This document shows positions 41,628 through 51,256 of a stretch of DNA of 64,000 bases, one piece after another. Below the pieces are notes generated by a model that saw nothing but the letters and a program-made list of their open reading frames with translations, did no database searches and was not told the DNA's origin. The stretch is from contig NZ_CP151803.1 of assembly GCF_038446955.1 (NCBI RefSeq), forward strand, positions 5,084,001 to 5,148,000. Direction: 5' to 3'. The position numbers were made by a program, and so were the translations under genes. The DNA is from Pedobacter sp. FW305-3-2-15-E-R2A2. GTDB taxonomy: Bacteria > Bacteroidota > Bacteroidia > Sphingobacteriales > Sphingobacteriaceae. Every line of letters begins with the position of its first letter. Position 1 is the first letter of the stretch.

Positions 41628-43097
41628 ATGCTTAAACAACATCTACAACAAAAATTACTTCAGAAGCTATCTCCACAGCAAATTCAATTTATAAAATTGC
41701 TGCAAGTACCTACAGTTGCATTAGATACCCGTATAAAAGAAGAATTAGAAGAAAACCCTGCACTTGAAGATCCCAGCTTAATGATCGCTGAGGAGCCGAA
41801 AGGAGAATATGATGATCTGAATGATACTCCGGATGATTTTGATTCCAGTGCCAAAGAAGAGAATACGGATGAGTTTAATGTAGATGATTATTTACAGGAT
41901 GACAACGTAAACGACTATAGTACCTCCTACAACAATGATGATGACGAAGAAAAAAAAGAAACTCCAATCGCGATTGAGAGCACCTTTTTTGAAAGCTTAC
42001 AGGAACAACTCGATTTAGTTCCTTTATCTGATCAGGATTTCATCATTGGCAAGCAAATTATTGGAAGCTTAGATGACGATGGTTACCTGCGCAGACCTAT
42101 CACCTCCATGATCGACGACCTTGCATTTTCACAAAATGCCATGGTAGAAGAAGAGGATGTGCTGGAAATGCTTAAAGTAATCCAAAGCTTCGACCCTCCG
42201 GGAATAGCTGCAAGAGACCTTCAGGAGTGTCTCACACTTCAGTTAAAACGTAAAGACCCGGCAAACCCGATCATTCAGAAAGCCATCATTATCGTTGAAA
42301 ATCACCTGGATGAATTTACCAGAAAACATTACGATAAACTGGAAAAATCCCTCGGCCTGAACAGCGATGACCTCAAAGAAATTATTGCGGAAATACTACG
42401 CTTAAATCCAAAACCAGGAGACTCGAACCAGGTAACGACCAAGCAACTGCAGGTCATCCCTGATTTCCATGTTTCCAATAATGACGGTACTTTAATCCTG
42501 ACACTCAATTCAAAAAACGCACCGGAACTCAGAGTGAGCCGTTCGTATATTGACATGTTTGATCATTATGATAAAGCGGCACAAAAGGATAAAAAACTCA
42601 AGGAAGCAGTACAGTTTGTAAAACAAAAACTGGATTCTGCAAAATGGTTTATTGATGCCATTAAACAAAGACAGCAAACCTTGTTAAAGACCATGAATGC
42701 CATCATGCAATACCAGTATGAATACCTGCTGACTGGCGATGAGCGCAAAATGCGTCCCATGATCTTGAAAGATATTGCAGACAAAATTGACATGGACATT
42801 TCTACCGTTTCCAGGGTGGCAAATTCTAAATATGTGCAAACAGAATTTGGAACTTTTCTCTTGAAATCTTTCTTCTCTGAAGCCATACAAACAGAAAGTG
42901 GTGAAGAAGTATCCAACAAAGAGGTAAAGAAAATTCTGGAAGACTGTATCGGAAACGAAGACAAACGTAAGCCGCTTGCAGATGAAAAACTGACAGAAAT
43001 CCTTAAAGAACAAGGTTACAATATCGCCAGAAGAACAGTTGCAAAATACAGGGAACAAATGAACATTCCTGTGGCACGTTTAAGAAAAGAACTATAA
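41628..43097 (+). CDS. rpoN: RNA polymerase sigma-54 factor
   Basis: The 489-aa sigma factor directs polymerase to -24/-12 promoters that need AAA+ activators. Region I is Gln-rich ('LLQKLSPQQIQFIKLLQVPT') with 'LEENPALED'. An acidic region II follows (about 60-115), then the core-binding domain ('IGKQIIGSLDDDGYLRRP'), the HTH ('DIDMDISTVSRVANSKYVQT') and the RpoN box 'ARRTVAKYRE' (467-476). It is monocistronic with a promoter box 32 nt upstream. All regions are intact. Confidence 0.97.
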   Translation: MLKQHLQQKLLQKLSPQQIQFIKLLQVPTVALDTRIKEELEENPALEDPSLMIAEEPKGEYDDLNDTPDDFDSSAKEENTDEFNVDDYLQDDNVNDYSTSYNNDDDEEKKETPIAIESTFFESLQEQLDLVPLSDQDFIIGKQIIGSLDDDGYLRRPITSMIDDLAFSQNAMVEEEDVLEMLKVIQSFDPPGIAARDLQECLTLQLKRKDPANPIIQKAIIIVENHLDEFTRKHYDKLEKSLGLNSDDLKEIIAEILRLNPKPGDSNQVTTKQLQVIPDFHVSNNDGTLILTLNSKNAPELRVSRSYIDMFDHYDKAAQKDKKLKEAVQFVKQKLDSAKWFIDAIKQRQQTLLKTMNAIMQYQYEYLLTGDERKMRPMILKDIADKIDMDISTVSRVANSKYVQTEFGTFLLKSFFSEAIQTESGEEVSNKEVKKILEDCIGNEDKRKPLADEKLTEILKEQGYNIARRTVAKYREQMNIPVARLRKEL

Positions 43098-43102
43098 AAT
43101 AG

Positions 43103-44122
43103 TTACCACATTCTTCGCTGCCCGCTCCAAACCTGGTATACATTATTCAGCTGAATGCCCAGCACGATTTCATGACTTCCGTTACTCACCTTATTTAAAC
43201 CGGAAGTCGTGAAATCATAAGCATAGGTCAGGTTTAGCATCTTGCCAAAATTACCGCCCATCATTGCCGAAAAAGAATCCCCCTTCCGATAGCTTCCACC
43301 GATCCAGAACTTATCCTTGTAGGATGCTTTCATATTCAGATCTGCTGAAAGCGTTGCTGTAACCTGCTTAAACATCACCGAGGGTGTCAAAGAAATCTCT
43401 TCATCCAGAAAAAACCGATACCCGGACGTCACAAATAAATGTGGAACCTCCTTACCGGAATTATAATCGGTATTCTTTGTAAATGACAGTTTCTGAGGCA
43501 ATGCAGACTGCAAAGAAACACCAGCAAAGAAACGTGCTCCATACAACCACAGCCCCATTCCCAGATCAGGTTTGAACTGACTGATCGTGGTATTTCGTAT
43601 CGCAGGATCTTCCCTTGTCTGATCCTCAAACTGCAAGGAATTCGCATCAAAGCCTATCCTCGAAAATCCTGCAGATACCCCTACAGATAGATTTAAGGCA
43701 TTTTGTAACTGCAAATGATAAGCATAGGTCAGGTTAAAGTCCAATCGGGATATGGCCGCAGCTTTATCGTAAACGGCAACTACCCCTATTCCGTGATGGG
43801 CGGGAGAAGCTGTGTAATTTTGCATATAATTCCTGCTCATGGGGTCATCTCCTTTATCCGGGAGTGACAATGGATTGCCCCATAAATAGTCGTCTCCAAG
43901 CTTCCAGTGTGCTGCAACAAATGAGGTTTGAGGTGCATTTTCTATTCCAGTCCATTGTCGCCGGTATCCCATCTTGATATCGGTATAATTTTCGATCCCG
44001 CTTAAAGCGGGATTTAACAGGTAATTGTTAAAAATATACTGTGTATACTGAGGCCTTTGCTGAGCATGGGCACCAAGGCCGGCCAGCAATATTGCGGTGA
44101 TGATATGATCTAGTTTCCTCAA
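43103..44122 (-). CDS. PorP/SprF family type IX secretion system protein
   Basis: The 339-aa outer-membrane protein has a signal peptide and the family opening 'QQRPQYTQYIFNNYLLNPAL' followed by 'SGIENYTDIKMGYRRQWTGI'. The rest is a predicted beta-barrel. Its gene is 5 nt downstream of a large T9SS type B substrate gene, the standard arrangement in which a SprF/PorP paralogue serves one adjacent substrate. It is convergent with rpoN. Confidence 0.92.
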   Translation of the reverse strand: MRKLDHIITAILLAGLGAHAQQRPQYTQYIFNNYLLNPALSGIENYTDIKMGYRRQWTGIENAPQTSFVAAHWKLGDDYLWGNPLSLPDKGDDPMSRNYMQNYTASPAHHGIGVVAVYDKAAAISRLDFNLTYAYHLQLQNALNLSVGVSAGFSRIGFDANSLQFEDQTREDPAIRNTTISQFKPDLGMGLWLYGARFFAGVSLQSALPQKLSFTKNTDYNSGKEVPHLFVTSGYRFFLDEEISLTPSVMFKQVTATLSADLNMKASYKDKFWIGGSYRKGDSFSAMMGGNFGKMLNLTYAYDFTTSGLNKVSNGSHEIVLGIQLNNVYQVWSGQRRMW

Positions 44123-44127
44123 TTAAA

Positions 44128-47100
44128 TTACCTGATTAAAGTTAAAGCTCCTGATTTCTCTTTTCTTCCGTTATTTGGCCGGATGAGGTAATAATACGTC
44201 CCTACTGGCAACACTTTTCCGGAAAAAGTACCATCAAAAGACCTGGCATAACCCTGACTACTGAAAACCCTTTCTCCATATCGGTTAAATATTTCTATCG
44301 TTGCGCCAGGATAACTGTCTATATTCTCCAGATTCCATAGGTCATTTATGCCATCTCCATTGGGCGAAAAGGCATTAGGTACGGTAATGTCATCCAGAAC
44401 TTTCACCATTACCCGGTCTGTAACCACGCAGCCATTCCCGGATTTTACGCTCAAAGTATACTCTGTATCCTGATCTGGCTTAGCCATAGGGTTTAAAATA
44501 TCATCCCTGCTCAGTCCTGCTGCCGGTGTCCATTTATATTCCAGATCAAATCCGGATGCCCTTGCATCCAGCTGTTTTTCCTTTCCTGCAACCAATACCA
44601 CCAAATCCGGACCGGCATTAATTTCCGGTATCGGCAAGACCCTGATCTGCTGTGAATATTCCTCAACGCATCCACTTCCCGAAACCAGTTTGTATTTTAT
44701 CGTATGTATTCCCAGACCAGCCAACAAGGGATCGAAAAAACCAGCGGCACTAATTCCCGGCCCGGAAAACACGCCCGATTCTCCGGTTTTCAAAATAGCG
44801 GCATTGACCTGGAATCCGTCCTCATTCAAACATACTTCCGGTAAAATATTGAAATGAGCGACCGGAACCGCATGGAAGATCAGCTCCAGGTCTTTAGCGT
44901 GCTGACAAGCACTTCCTTCATCTAATCCGGAATAGGCAACCAATGTCAAAATCCCCCGCTTACTTTCCGGACTTACAAATGGCTCATAATTAAAAGTATA
45001 CACCTTATTAAGAACCGGGTCTCTGTCGACCTCCTTTAACACCCCGTCGAGATACCATTTGAGAATTCTGATTTTGCCTATCCTTACCGTCGATGTATTT
45101 CTTACCTGAAAAGAACGGTTGCTGCACAACGAACCAGGATCTACCAACTCAAAGGATGCAACGGGATCAGAACTACTCAACTCAAAAGAATTCTTTACTT
45201 TCACCACGCTACAGCCATTGGCATTCGTAACAGTTAACGTAATGGTATAGGTTCCAGCCGCACTATACAGATGTCTTCCCTCCCGATCTGTACTCGTATT
45301 CAAAGCACCCGAACCTGGCTCCCCGAAATCCCACAGGTACTGCAGCCCGGCGACATCCTCAGTTAGATTTTTAAAAACAGCCACATTACTCACGCAAGCT
45401 CCCGGCAATTCGAAATCTACTACAGGAAGCGGAACCACCTTAACCTGGGCCGTATAACTATGAGCACATCCGGTACTCGTTTCGACCTTCAGTACCACGG
45501 TATAGGTTCCTGCTGCTGCATAGGTATGCACAGGAGCTGAAAGTTCAGAAGTATTGTCCGTACTACCGGGATCTCCAAAATCCCAATGCCATTTGCTTAG
45601 CCTTCCTTCATTGGCAACAGAAAGATCTGTAAACACCGTTGCCTTCGTGGCACATGCTCCCGAATAACTGAATTTTGCTTCAGGAATTTTGTTGATATGA
45701 AGATTTTTAAGGCCGCTCTGAGATGGTCCGCAGCCATTTCCATTGTCTACCTTCAAACTCACCTTGTAATCTCCTCCTGTGGCATAAATATGCTCAAATG
45801 GGCCTCCATTATCCCTGACCAGTTCCGGACTTCCATCGCCAAAATTCCAGGTCCATTTTAAGATGTTCTTTCCTTTCGGATCACTCTTATCGGTAAATAC
45901 AACCGCAGTACCGGCGCAACGACCTGGTATACCGATAGAGAAATCCGCCACCGCGGGCGCAAAAACCTCAAATTCCAGGTCAATCTTCTCTACAGGATCG
46001 CAACCCGACGGACTGGGATTTAAAACCTCTACCTTCAGCGAATGTTTCCCTGGTGCATTAAAAACCATAGGTTGATGATAGCGATAGGTATAAACCCTAA
46101 CGCCATCAATAAGGACAGGTGTTCCAACGGGATTAGCTAAAGGGGGTTGGCGCATACCATCAATGATCCAGGTCAGACTACTGGTCTCGTAGGGCAAAGT
46201 CAACACGAATTCTGAAGAAGCGCCCATACAAATATCCGGCGTTTTCAAATGCGTAGCCGTATTGATGATCTCAATATTCTGAAAAAGGTTCCGGACATCC
46301 GCACCGGCCAGATAACCGTAGGATTCCACCCTTCCGTATCCATAAGCGATCGCAGAAAATCCACCATCGGCCGACAAAGTATGTGTAGGATTGATAGCGG
46401 AGGCTTCCGTTACCTCTTCCTGAAGATAAGAATAAGGACTTCCGGAAATGGGCACAAATGGCGCAACCGGAACCACACCATTAATCCGGAAAGAGGGAAT
46501 AAAATCATTTTTGATGATGACATTGATAAAATGCCGGGTGATCTGGGTTTGAGGACTCGTCTGGTTCCTCATTGCAGAATAAACCGTAATTCTGGACAAA
46601 GTTTGTTCCACAGGATTCAGGATCGTCATTTCCGGATCTCCGGGATATAATGGATTATTTGAATCGGTATTCCGGGGATCACAACCCTGACTGATCTGAT
46701 ATTGAACCAGACTAACAGGTTCTGATGCAACGATATGGTTTGCCTGATTCGAACTAAATTCAAAAAACTCTCCTTTGTTATAAGTAGTCTTCAATGGTCC
46801 GGGAAAAAAATTGGTACTCCCTGCATTGATTGCTGCCCCGTTGATGGTCAGTCTGGTATTGTCTTTACTGAAATAAAGTCTGAAAATATCGTAAGGCTTA
46901 TTGATCATGGGTGCCGTAATAAACTCCTTGCCCCAGGAAGAAGTTGGATACAACTGCTGATAAAGGTTATCTCCTCCCTGAGTTGAGCCCTGCGAAACAC
47001 TACAAAAACCAACCCAGGAACTTCCGGAAAAGACGGCTATCGGCTGGCAACCGCTGCCTGCACCGGCAACAGAGACAATATGAGTTCCGGACAGATCCTC

Positions 47101-47739
47101 CGTAGACTGGTACTGATAAACCTCTCCTTTCATCAGCTCTTTCGTAAAAGTTGCCCCCGCCTGATGTTGCCCGTTCCTCTCCGCTGCCTTGGGGGTGATT
47201 TCGACCTGAGTATGGTTGGCTACACCGATAATGGTAAACTCGGAATACCCCTGAACAAGTCTTGGATTCTGATTGGGACTCTCAAAATAGCCGTTCTGTA
47301 CATAAGCGGAAACATAGTATTCCCTCCCCAGAACCTTTGTAGGAAGCACCAATGTGGCAGCAGATCGTGCTGCTCTGAAAATATGGGAATAAACCACTAC
47401 TGGTTTTTCGGCTGTGATCTGGATCGCCTTGTTCTGTTCTATTACATCCGAACTCCCGATATAAACATTCAGTAATTGTGGATTGATCAGAATGGGCCTG
47501 ATCGCATTTGCATTGACAGAAAACGGAGATCCTGGAATGGTTACTCCTCCGATACTGACGGAGACCCTGGTACTCACATCAGAAGTCACATATAAATATA
47601 ATCTGGAGTTTACGCCATCAACATGACCAGTATAGGCTACCCAAAACTCGGTTCCTTTATTGGAAGTGTTCTGGCCATAAGCACAGCTGATAAAAAAGAC
47701 AGAGAGTAGTAACCATAAAACTAATCTCCGTTTTCTCAT
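44128..47739 (-). CDS. Large secreted PKD-domain protein with T9SS type B sorting domain
   Basis: The 1203-aa protein has a signal peptide ('LVLWLLLSVFFISCAYG'), an IgGFc-binding-like N-terminal region (about 25-500, starting 'NKGTEFWVAYTGHVDG'), and several PKD domains (about 600-860) with 'WTWNFGDGSPE', 'WHWDFGDPGS' and 'YLWDFGEPGSG'. The C-terminal gliding-motility-associated CHU_C domain has 'VPNAFSPNGDGINDLW', 'IEIFNRYGERVF' and 'LPVGTYYYLIR'. It is exported by Sec and then T9SS, probably anchored or released at the surface with the PorP/SprF protein encoded 5 nt downstream. Adhesion is likely; the ligand is unknown. Confidence 0.92.
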   Translation of the reverse strand: MRKRRLVLWLLLSVFFISCAYGQNTSNKGTEFWVAYTGHVDGVNSRLYLYVTSDVSTRVSVSIGGVTIPGSPFSVNANAIRPILINPQLLNVYIGSSDVIEQNKAIQITAEKPVVVYSHIFRAARSAATLVLPTKVLGREYYVSAYVQNGYFESPNQNPRLVQGYSEFTIIGVANHTQVEITPKAAERNGQHQAGATFTKELMKGEVYQYQSTEDLSGTHIVSVAGAGSGCQPIAVFSGSSWVGFCSVSQGSTQGGDNLYQQLYPTSSWGKEFITAPMINKPYDIFRLYFSKDNTRLTINGAAINAGSTNFFPGPLKTTYNKGEFFEFSSNQANHIVASEPVSLVQYQISQGCDPRNTDSNNPLYPGDPEMTILNPVEQTLSRITVYSAMRNQTSPQTQITRHFINVIIKNDFIPSFRINGVVPVAPFVPISGSPYSYLQEEVTEASAINPTHTLSADGGFSAIAYGYGRVESYGYLAGADVRNLFQNIEIINTATHLKTPDICMGASSEFVLTLPYETSSLTWIIDGMRQPPLANPVGTPVLIDGVRVYTYRYHQPMVFNAPGKHSLKVEVLNPSPSGCDPVEKIDLEFEVFAPAVADFSIGIPGRCAGTAVVFTDKSDPKGKNILKWTWNFGDGSPELVRDNGGPFEHIYATGGDYKVSLKVDNGNGCGPSQSGLKNLHINKIPEAKFSYSGACATKATVFTDLSVANEGRLSKWHWDFGDPGSTDNTSELSAPVHTYAAAGTYTVVLKVETSTGCAHSYTAQVKVVPLPVVDFELPGACVSNVAVFKNLTEDVAGLQYLWDFGEPGSGALNTSTDREGRHLYSAAGTYTITLTVTNANGCSVVKVKNSFELSSSDPVASFELVDPGSLCSNRSFQVRNTSTVRIGKIRILKWYLDGVLKEVDRDPVLNKVYTFNYEPFVSPESKRGILTLVAYSGLDEGSACQHAKDLELIFHAVPVAHFNILPEVCLNEDGFQVNAAILKTGESGVFSGPGISAAGFFDPLLAGLGIHTIKYKLVSGSGCVEEYSQQIRVLPIPEINAGPDLVVLVAGKEKQLDARASGFDLEYKWTPAAGLSRDDILNPMAKPDQDTEYTLSVKSGNGCVVTDRVMVKVLDDITVPNAFSPNGDGINDLWNLENIDSYPGATIEIFNRYGERVFSSQGYARSFDGTFSGKVLPVGTYYYLIRPNNGRKEKSGALTLIR

Positions 47740-47761
47740 GTACTTTTAGGTTAAAGATTGA

Positions 47762-48229
47762 TCAGGAGCCCAGGTCTCCCCTGAGCAGGTTCTCCAGTTT
47801 TTCATTGGCTATGATAAGACTGGCGGTCAGGTCTCTGTTTTCCTTTCTCAGCATGTAAAGTTCAAATGCTTTCTCAATATTAATCCTGAGGTCGTCCTCC
47901 ATCCATGGCTTTTGGATGTAACGATAAACTTGTCCTTTATTAATGGCATCAATAACGGCATTGATATCCGCATAACCAGTAAGCAAAATTCTGATGGGTT
48001 CCGGAAAATCAGGAATGATAGATTCCAGAAATTCGATCCCCGTAGTAACTGGCATTCTTTGATCGGTAACGATCACATGAATATCTTCCGACTCTAAAAC
48101 CTGCCTGCCCTCTACTGCCGAATTCGCGGTAAAAATATTAAATTTACGCCTGAAGCTAGCCTTGAAAGCATTTAGATTATGGACTTCATCATCAACATAG
48201 AGAACGTTTGCGGAAGTGTCAGAATTCAT
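47762..48229 (-). CDS. Stand-alone response regulator receiver (RpfG-like)
   Basis: I start at ATG 48229 ('MNSDTSANVLYVDDEVHNLN'), giving 155 aa; the frame reaching 48277 adds an unlikely basic start. The receiver has acidic residues 'YVDDE', phospho-acceptor Asp56 in 'VIVTDQRMPVTTG' and switch Lys in 'YRYIQKPWMEDD'. A C-terminal helical tail (about 125-155) replaces an output domain. It closely resembles the receiver encoded at 48396-48860 and the N-terminus of the hybrid at 54116. It is likely a diffusible or relay receiver of the signalling island. Confidence 0.88.
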   Translation of the reverse strand: MNSDTSANVLYVDDEVHNLNAFKASFRRKFNIFTANSAVEGRQVLESEDIHVIVTDQRMPVTTGIEFLESIIPDFPEPIRILLTGYADINAVIDAINKGQVYRYIQKPWMEDDLRINIEKAFELYMLRKENRDLTASLIIANEKLENLLRGDLGS

Positions 48230-48395
48230 AGAATTTAGCCTTTTTTTTGTTAAATATATTTTAATTATTATGAACAAAAAAACTATTTATTGATAAAAAT
48301 TACATCAGATTTTATTCTTAAATAATTACACAAAAAGGTACTAAAATGTTACCAAAACACCTTAAAATAAAGAAATCATCAAAAGACTATCTGAG

Positions 48396-48860
48396 TTAAG
48401 AAATAAGTTTCTGACGCAACATGAACTCCAACTGCTCATTGACGATCAGTAGCTTTTTAGTCAGCTCTTTGTTTTCCTTTCTCAATTGAAAAACTTCAAA
48501 AGCCTTTTCAATATACAGCTTTAATTCCGTTTCCTGCCAGGGTTTTGTGATGTATAAATACACCTGCCCCTTGTTAATGGCATCGATAACTGCAGCGATA
48601 TCTGCATAACCGGTCAGCAAAATACGGATGGGGTCCGGATAAGCTTCCAGAATAGATTCCAGAAATTCTACCCCCGACATCTGTGGCATCCGCTGATCGG
48701 TAATAATAATCTGAATGGAATGCTCCGCCAGTATCGGCATTGCTTCCTTCGCTGATTCTGCGGTAAAGACGTTAAACGATCGCCTGAATGACGCTTTAAA
48801 CGCATTGAGGTTATGTACCTCGTCATCAACATACAAAATATTTACTAACTGGTCCTCCAT
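48396..48860 (-). CDS. Stand-alone response regulator receiver (RpfG-like), paralogue
   Basis: The 154-aa protein (start ATG 48860, 'MEDQLVNILYVDDEVHNLN') shares 'HNLNAFKASFRR', Asp55 in 'IIITDQRMPQMSG', 'ILLTGYADIAAVIDAINKGQ' and 'YITKPWQETELK' with its downstream paralogue. It too lacks an output domain and ends in a helical tail ('KLLIVNEQLEFMLRQ'). It is divergent from the Rv1355c-family gene with a 102-nt gap, so both can share a control region. Phosphotransfer from the nearby 7TM-DISM kinase is inferred. Confidence 0.88.
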   Translation of the reverse strand: MEDQLVNILYVDDEVHNLNAFKASFRRSFNVFTAESAKEAMPILAEHSIQIIITDQRMPQMSGVEFLESILEAYPDPIRILLTGYADIAAVIDAINKGQVYLYITKPWQETELKLYIEKAFEVFQLRKENKELTKKLLIVNEQLEFMLRQKLIS

Positions 48861-48927
48861 ATAAAACAAAATTAATCAAAAGTGCTAAATACATCGTTAA
48901 AAAAAGAAGTAATGTCTTAACATATAC

Positions 48928-48935
48928 TATTTTTG
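48928..48935 (+). promoter_or_regulatory. Probable -7 box of the signalling operon
   Basis: TATTTTTG is a perfect TAnnTTTG match 27 nt before the Rv1355c-family start. No good upstream box is visible. Confidence 0.45.
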
Positions 48936-48962
48936 CAAATCATAAAATAAACCCGTTTAAAG

Positions 48963-51254
48963 ATGTTAGTACTTGAGAACCTGATAAAAGAAGATTTCAC
49001 CACCTGTGAACCTAAATTCTTTAGAATCTATCAACAACAAGATAAAGACGCACTTGAGGCTTTATTAAAAGACAAACCACACACCAAAATACACGACGAA
49101 ATAGAGACTCAGCTGGATGATCTGATCAAATCACAACATCCGAAAAAGAAACCTGAGCCTGCAGAAATGGAGGCGCTGAAGATCAAACACATCGGAAACC
49201 TGTCAAAACTGGAATATGGCGTATGGGTATATTACCCATGGTCTGAACGCCTGGTCCACCTGCTGGATGAAGAAGAATTTATTGCCGTAAGAACAAACAG
49301 AAATATATACAAAATAACACCGGAAGAACGCGATATCCTGGGTAAACAGAAAATAGGTGTCGTAGGTCTTTCGGTAGGACAATCCATTTCCATTACCATG
49401 GCCATGGAAAGAGGGTTCGGAGAAATCAGACTAGCAGATTTCGACCTTCTTGAACTCACCAACCTCAACCGCATCAGAACAGGTGTACAAAACCTGGGCA
49501 TAAAAAAAGTAGTACTCGTAGCCAGAGAGATCAAAGAAATTGACCCTTTTCTAAAGGTAACTTGTTTCGATGATGGGATGACAGAGGAAAATATGGACCG
49601 CTTTTTTACCGAAGGCGGAAATCTGGACATCGTTGTCGATGAATGCGATGGTCTTGACATTAAAATTTTACTCAGACACAAAGCCAAATCACTGGGCATT
49701 CCTGTAGTACAGGACATGAGCGATCGCGGAACCCTGGATGTAGAACGTTTTGACCTCGAACCTGAGCGTCCGATCCTCCATGGCTGGATAGACCACCTGG
49801 ACCATACCCAGGTGAAATACCTGAAAACCAACGAAGAGAAAGTTCCTTTCCTGCTGGCGATGATTGGGGTAGATACCCTCTCTAACCGCCTGAAGGCTTC
49901 CATGGTAGAAGTCGGACAATCGATCACCACCTGGCCGCAACTGGCCTCGGCCGTCGCCCTTGGTGGCGCACTGGGTGCGGATGTCTGCAGACGCATCAGC
50001 CTGAAACAATATACAGAATCCGGCAGATACTTTGTAGATTTGGAAGACCTGATCGGCGATAAAAACAAAGCAAAAGACAACGATTACAATGTAGTGGATT
50101 ACACGGCAGAAGTACTGACAGAAAATGAAATGAACCAGGCGATTGCAGCAATCAGCAGCAAAGAAATCGAATCGTTCCCATTGAGCACCGAACAGGTGGA
50201 ACAACTGGTCTCTGCCGCAGCCATTGCTCCTTCCGCAGGTAACAACCAGCCATGGAAATGGGTAGCCCGCTCCGGAAAACTATACCTCTTCCATGATGAG
50301 CAGCATTCGGTATCCTGGGGAGATTTTGACAACATCACCTCCAACATCGCCTTCGGAACTGCCATTGAAAACATTAAACTCGAAGCAGGAAAAGCAGGAC
50401 TGACAACCAGCTATCTGCCTTTTCCGAATCCGGAAAATAAACGATTGGTTGCGGCTTTCTCTTTCCAAAAAACCGATGTCGCCTATGCAACAGATCTGGC
50501 CGCAGGGATGGGCATCAGGTTAACCAACAGGAAGCAGGGAAACAAAGCGCCTATTGAAGCTGCTGTAATCACTTCACTAAAATCGGCTGCAAGCCTCAAC
50601 TCCCCTGCTACCTTACAGGTGATTCAGGATGAACAACAAATCGACCTGATTGCCGATATCGTTGCGGGAGTGGAAAGGGTTCGTTTCCTCTACCCTCAGG
50701 GACACCATGATTTTTATACCAAAGAAATCAGATGGACCCCGGAAGCGGTCAATGAAACCAAAGACGGATTGGATATCTTATCGCTTGAATTGTCGGAATC
50801 CGATAAAACAGGTTTAAAAGTAGCCGAAAGTCCGGAAGTCATTAAACTGCTGAACAGATGGGGTGGCGGGGCAGCATTTGAAAACCTGTCGAGAAAAGCA
50901 ATCCGTACTTCTTCCGGAATTGGCTTGGTTACGATGCCATCTTATGAAGCAGAAAACTTCCTGAAGGGAGGAGAAGCGGTTCAAAGGGTTTGGATCAATG
51001 CAAACCTCAACGGGCTCTCTTTTCATCCGATCTCTGCTCCCTTATTTCTTTTCGCAAGGCTAAATCATGGAAATGGAGCAGGCCTGAATCAAAAAATGAC
51101 AGAAGAACTGTCAAAATATCAAAAGGATCTATTACAAATATTCCCTACTTTAGGGGACCAACAAGGAGTCTTTATGTTCCGGTTGTCCCATGCTTCGGCT
51201 CCAACGGTACGGGCTTTACGAAAACCTTTGAAAGATATATTACAATTTATATAA
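48963..51254 (+). CDS. Rv1355c-family protein: ThiF/E1-like domain plus nitroreductase-like domain
   Basis: The 763-aa cytoplasmic protein combines an E1/ThiF-like Rossmann domain (about 125-375) with a nitroreductase-like flavin domain (about 409-756). The E1 part has 'IGVVGLSVGQSI' as glycine loop, 'IRLADFDLLELTNLNRIR' with the ATP-binding Asp and Asn-Arg residues, and 'IVVDECDGLDIKILLRHKA'; no CxxC zinc pairs are seen. The second part has 'APSAGNNQPWKWVARSG', a nitroreductase FMN-binding type motif. It leads the island and is two bases from the acyltransferase-like gene. It may adenylate and reduce an unknown substrate; no ubiquitin-like partner lies nearby. Confidence 0.82.
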   Translation: MLVLENLIKEDFTTCEPKFFRIYQQQDKDALEALLKDKPHTKIHDEIETQLDDLIKSQHPKKKPEPAEMEALKIKHIGNLSKLEYGVWVYYPWSERLVHLLDEEEFIAVRTNRNIYKITPEERDILGKQKIGVVGLSVGQSISITMAMERGFGEIRLADFDLLELTNLNRIRTGVQNLGIKKVVLVAREIKEIDPFLKVTCFDDGMTEENMDRFFTEGGNLDIVVDECDGLDIKILLRHKAKSLGIPVVQDMSDRGTLDVERFDLEPERPILHGWIDHLDHTQVKYLKTNEEKVPFLLAMIGVDTLSNRLKASMVEVGQSITTWPQLASAVALGGALGADVCRRISLKQYTESGRYFVDLEDLIGDKNKAKDNDYNVVDYTAEVLTENEMNQAIAAISSKEIESFPLSTEQVEQLVSAAAIAPSAGNNQPWKWVARSGKLYLFHDEQHSVSWGDFDNITSNIAFGTAIENIKLEAGKAGLTTSYLPFPNPENKRLVAAFSFQKTDVAYATDLAAGMGIRLTNRKQGNKAPIEAAVITSLKSAASLNSPATLQVIQDEQQIDLIADIVAGVERVRFLYPQGHHDFYTKEIRWTPEAVNETKDGLDILSLELSESDKTGLKVAESPEVIKLLNRWGGGAAFENLSRKAIRTSSGIGLVTMPSYEAENFLKGGEAVQRVWINANLNGLSFHPISAPLFLFARLNHGNGAGLNQKMTEELSKYQKDLLQIFPTLGDQQGVFMFRLSHASAPTVRALRKPLKDILQFI

Positions 51255-51256
51255 AA

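Noticed and set aside
49232..50080. 282-codon minus-strand frame across the Rv1355c-family gene
   Set aside because: Ser/Arg-rich antisense shadow of the ThiF-like domain, no homology.
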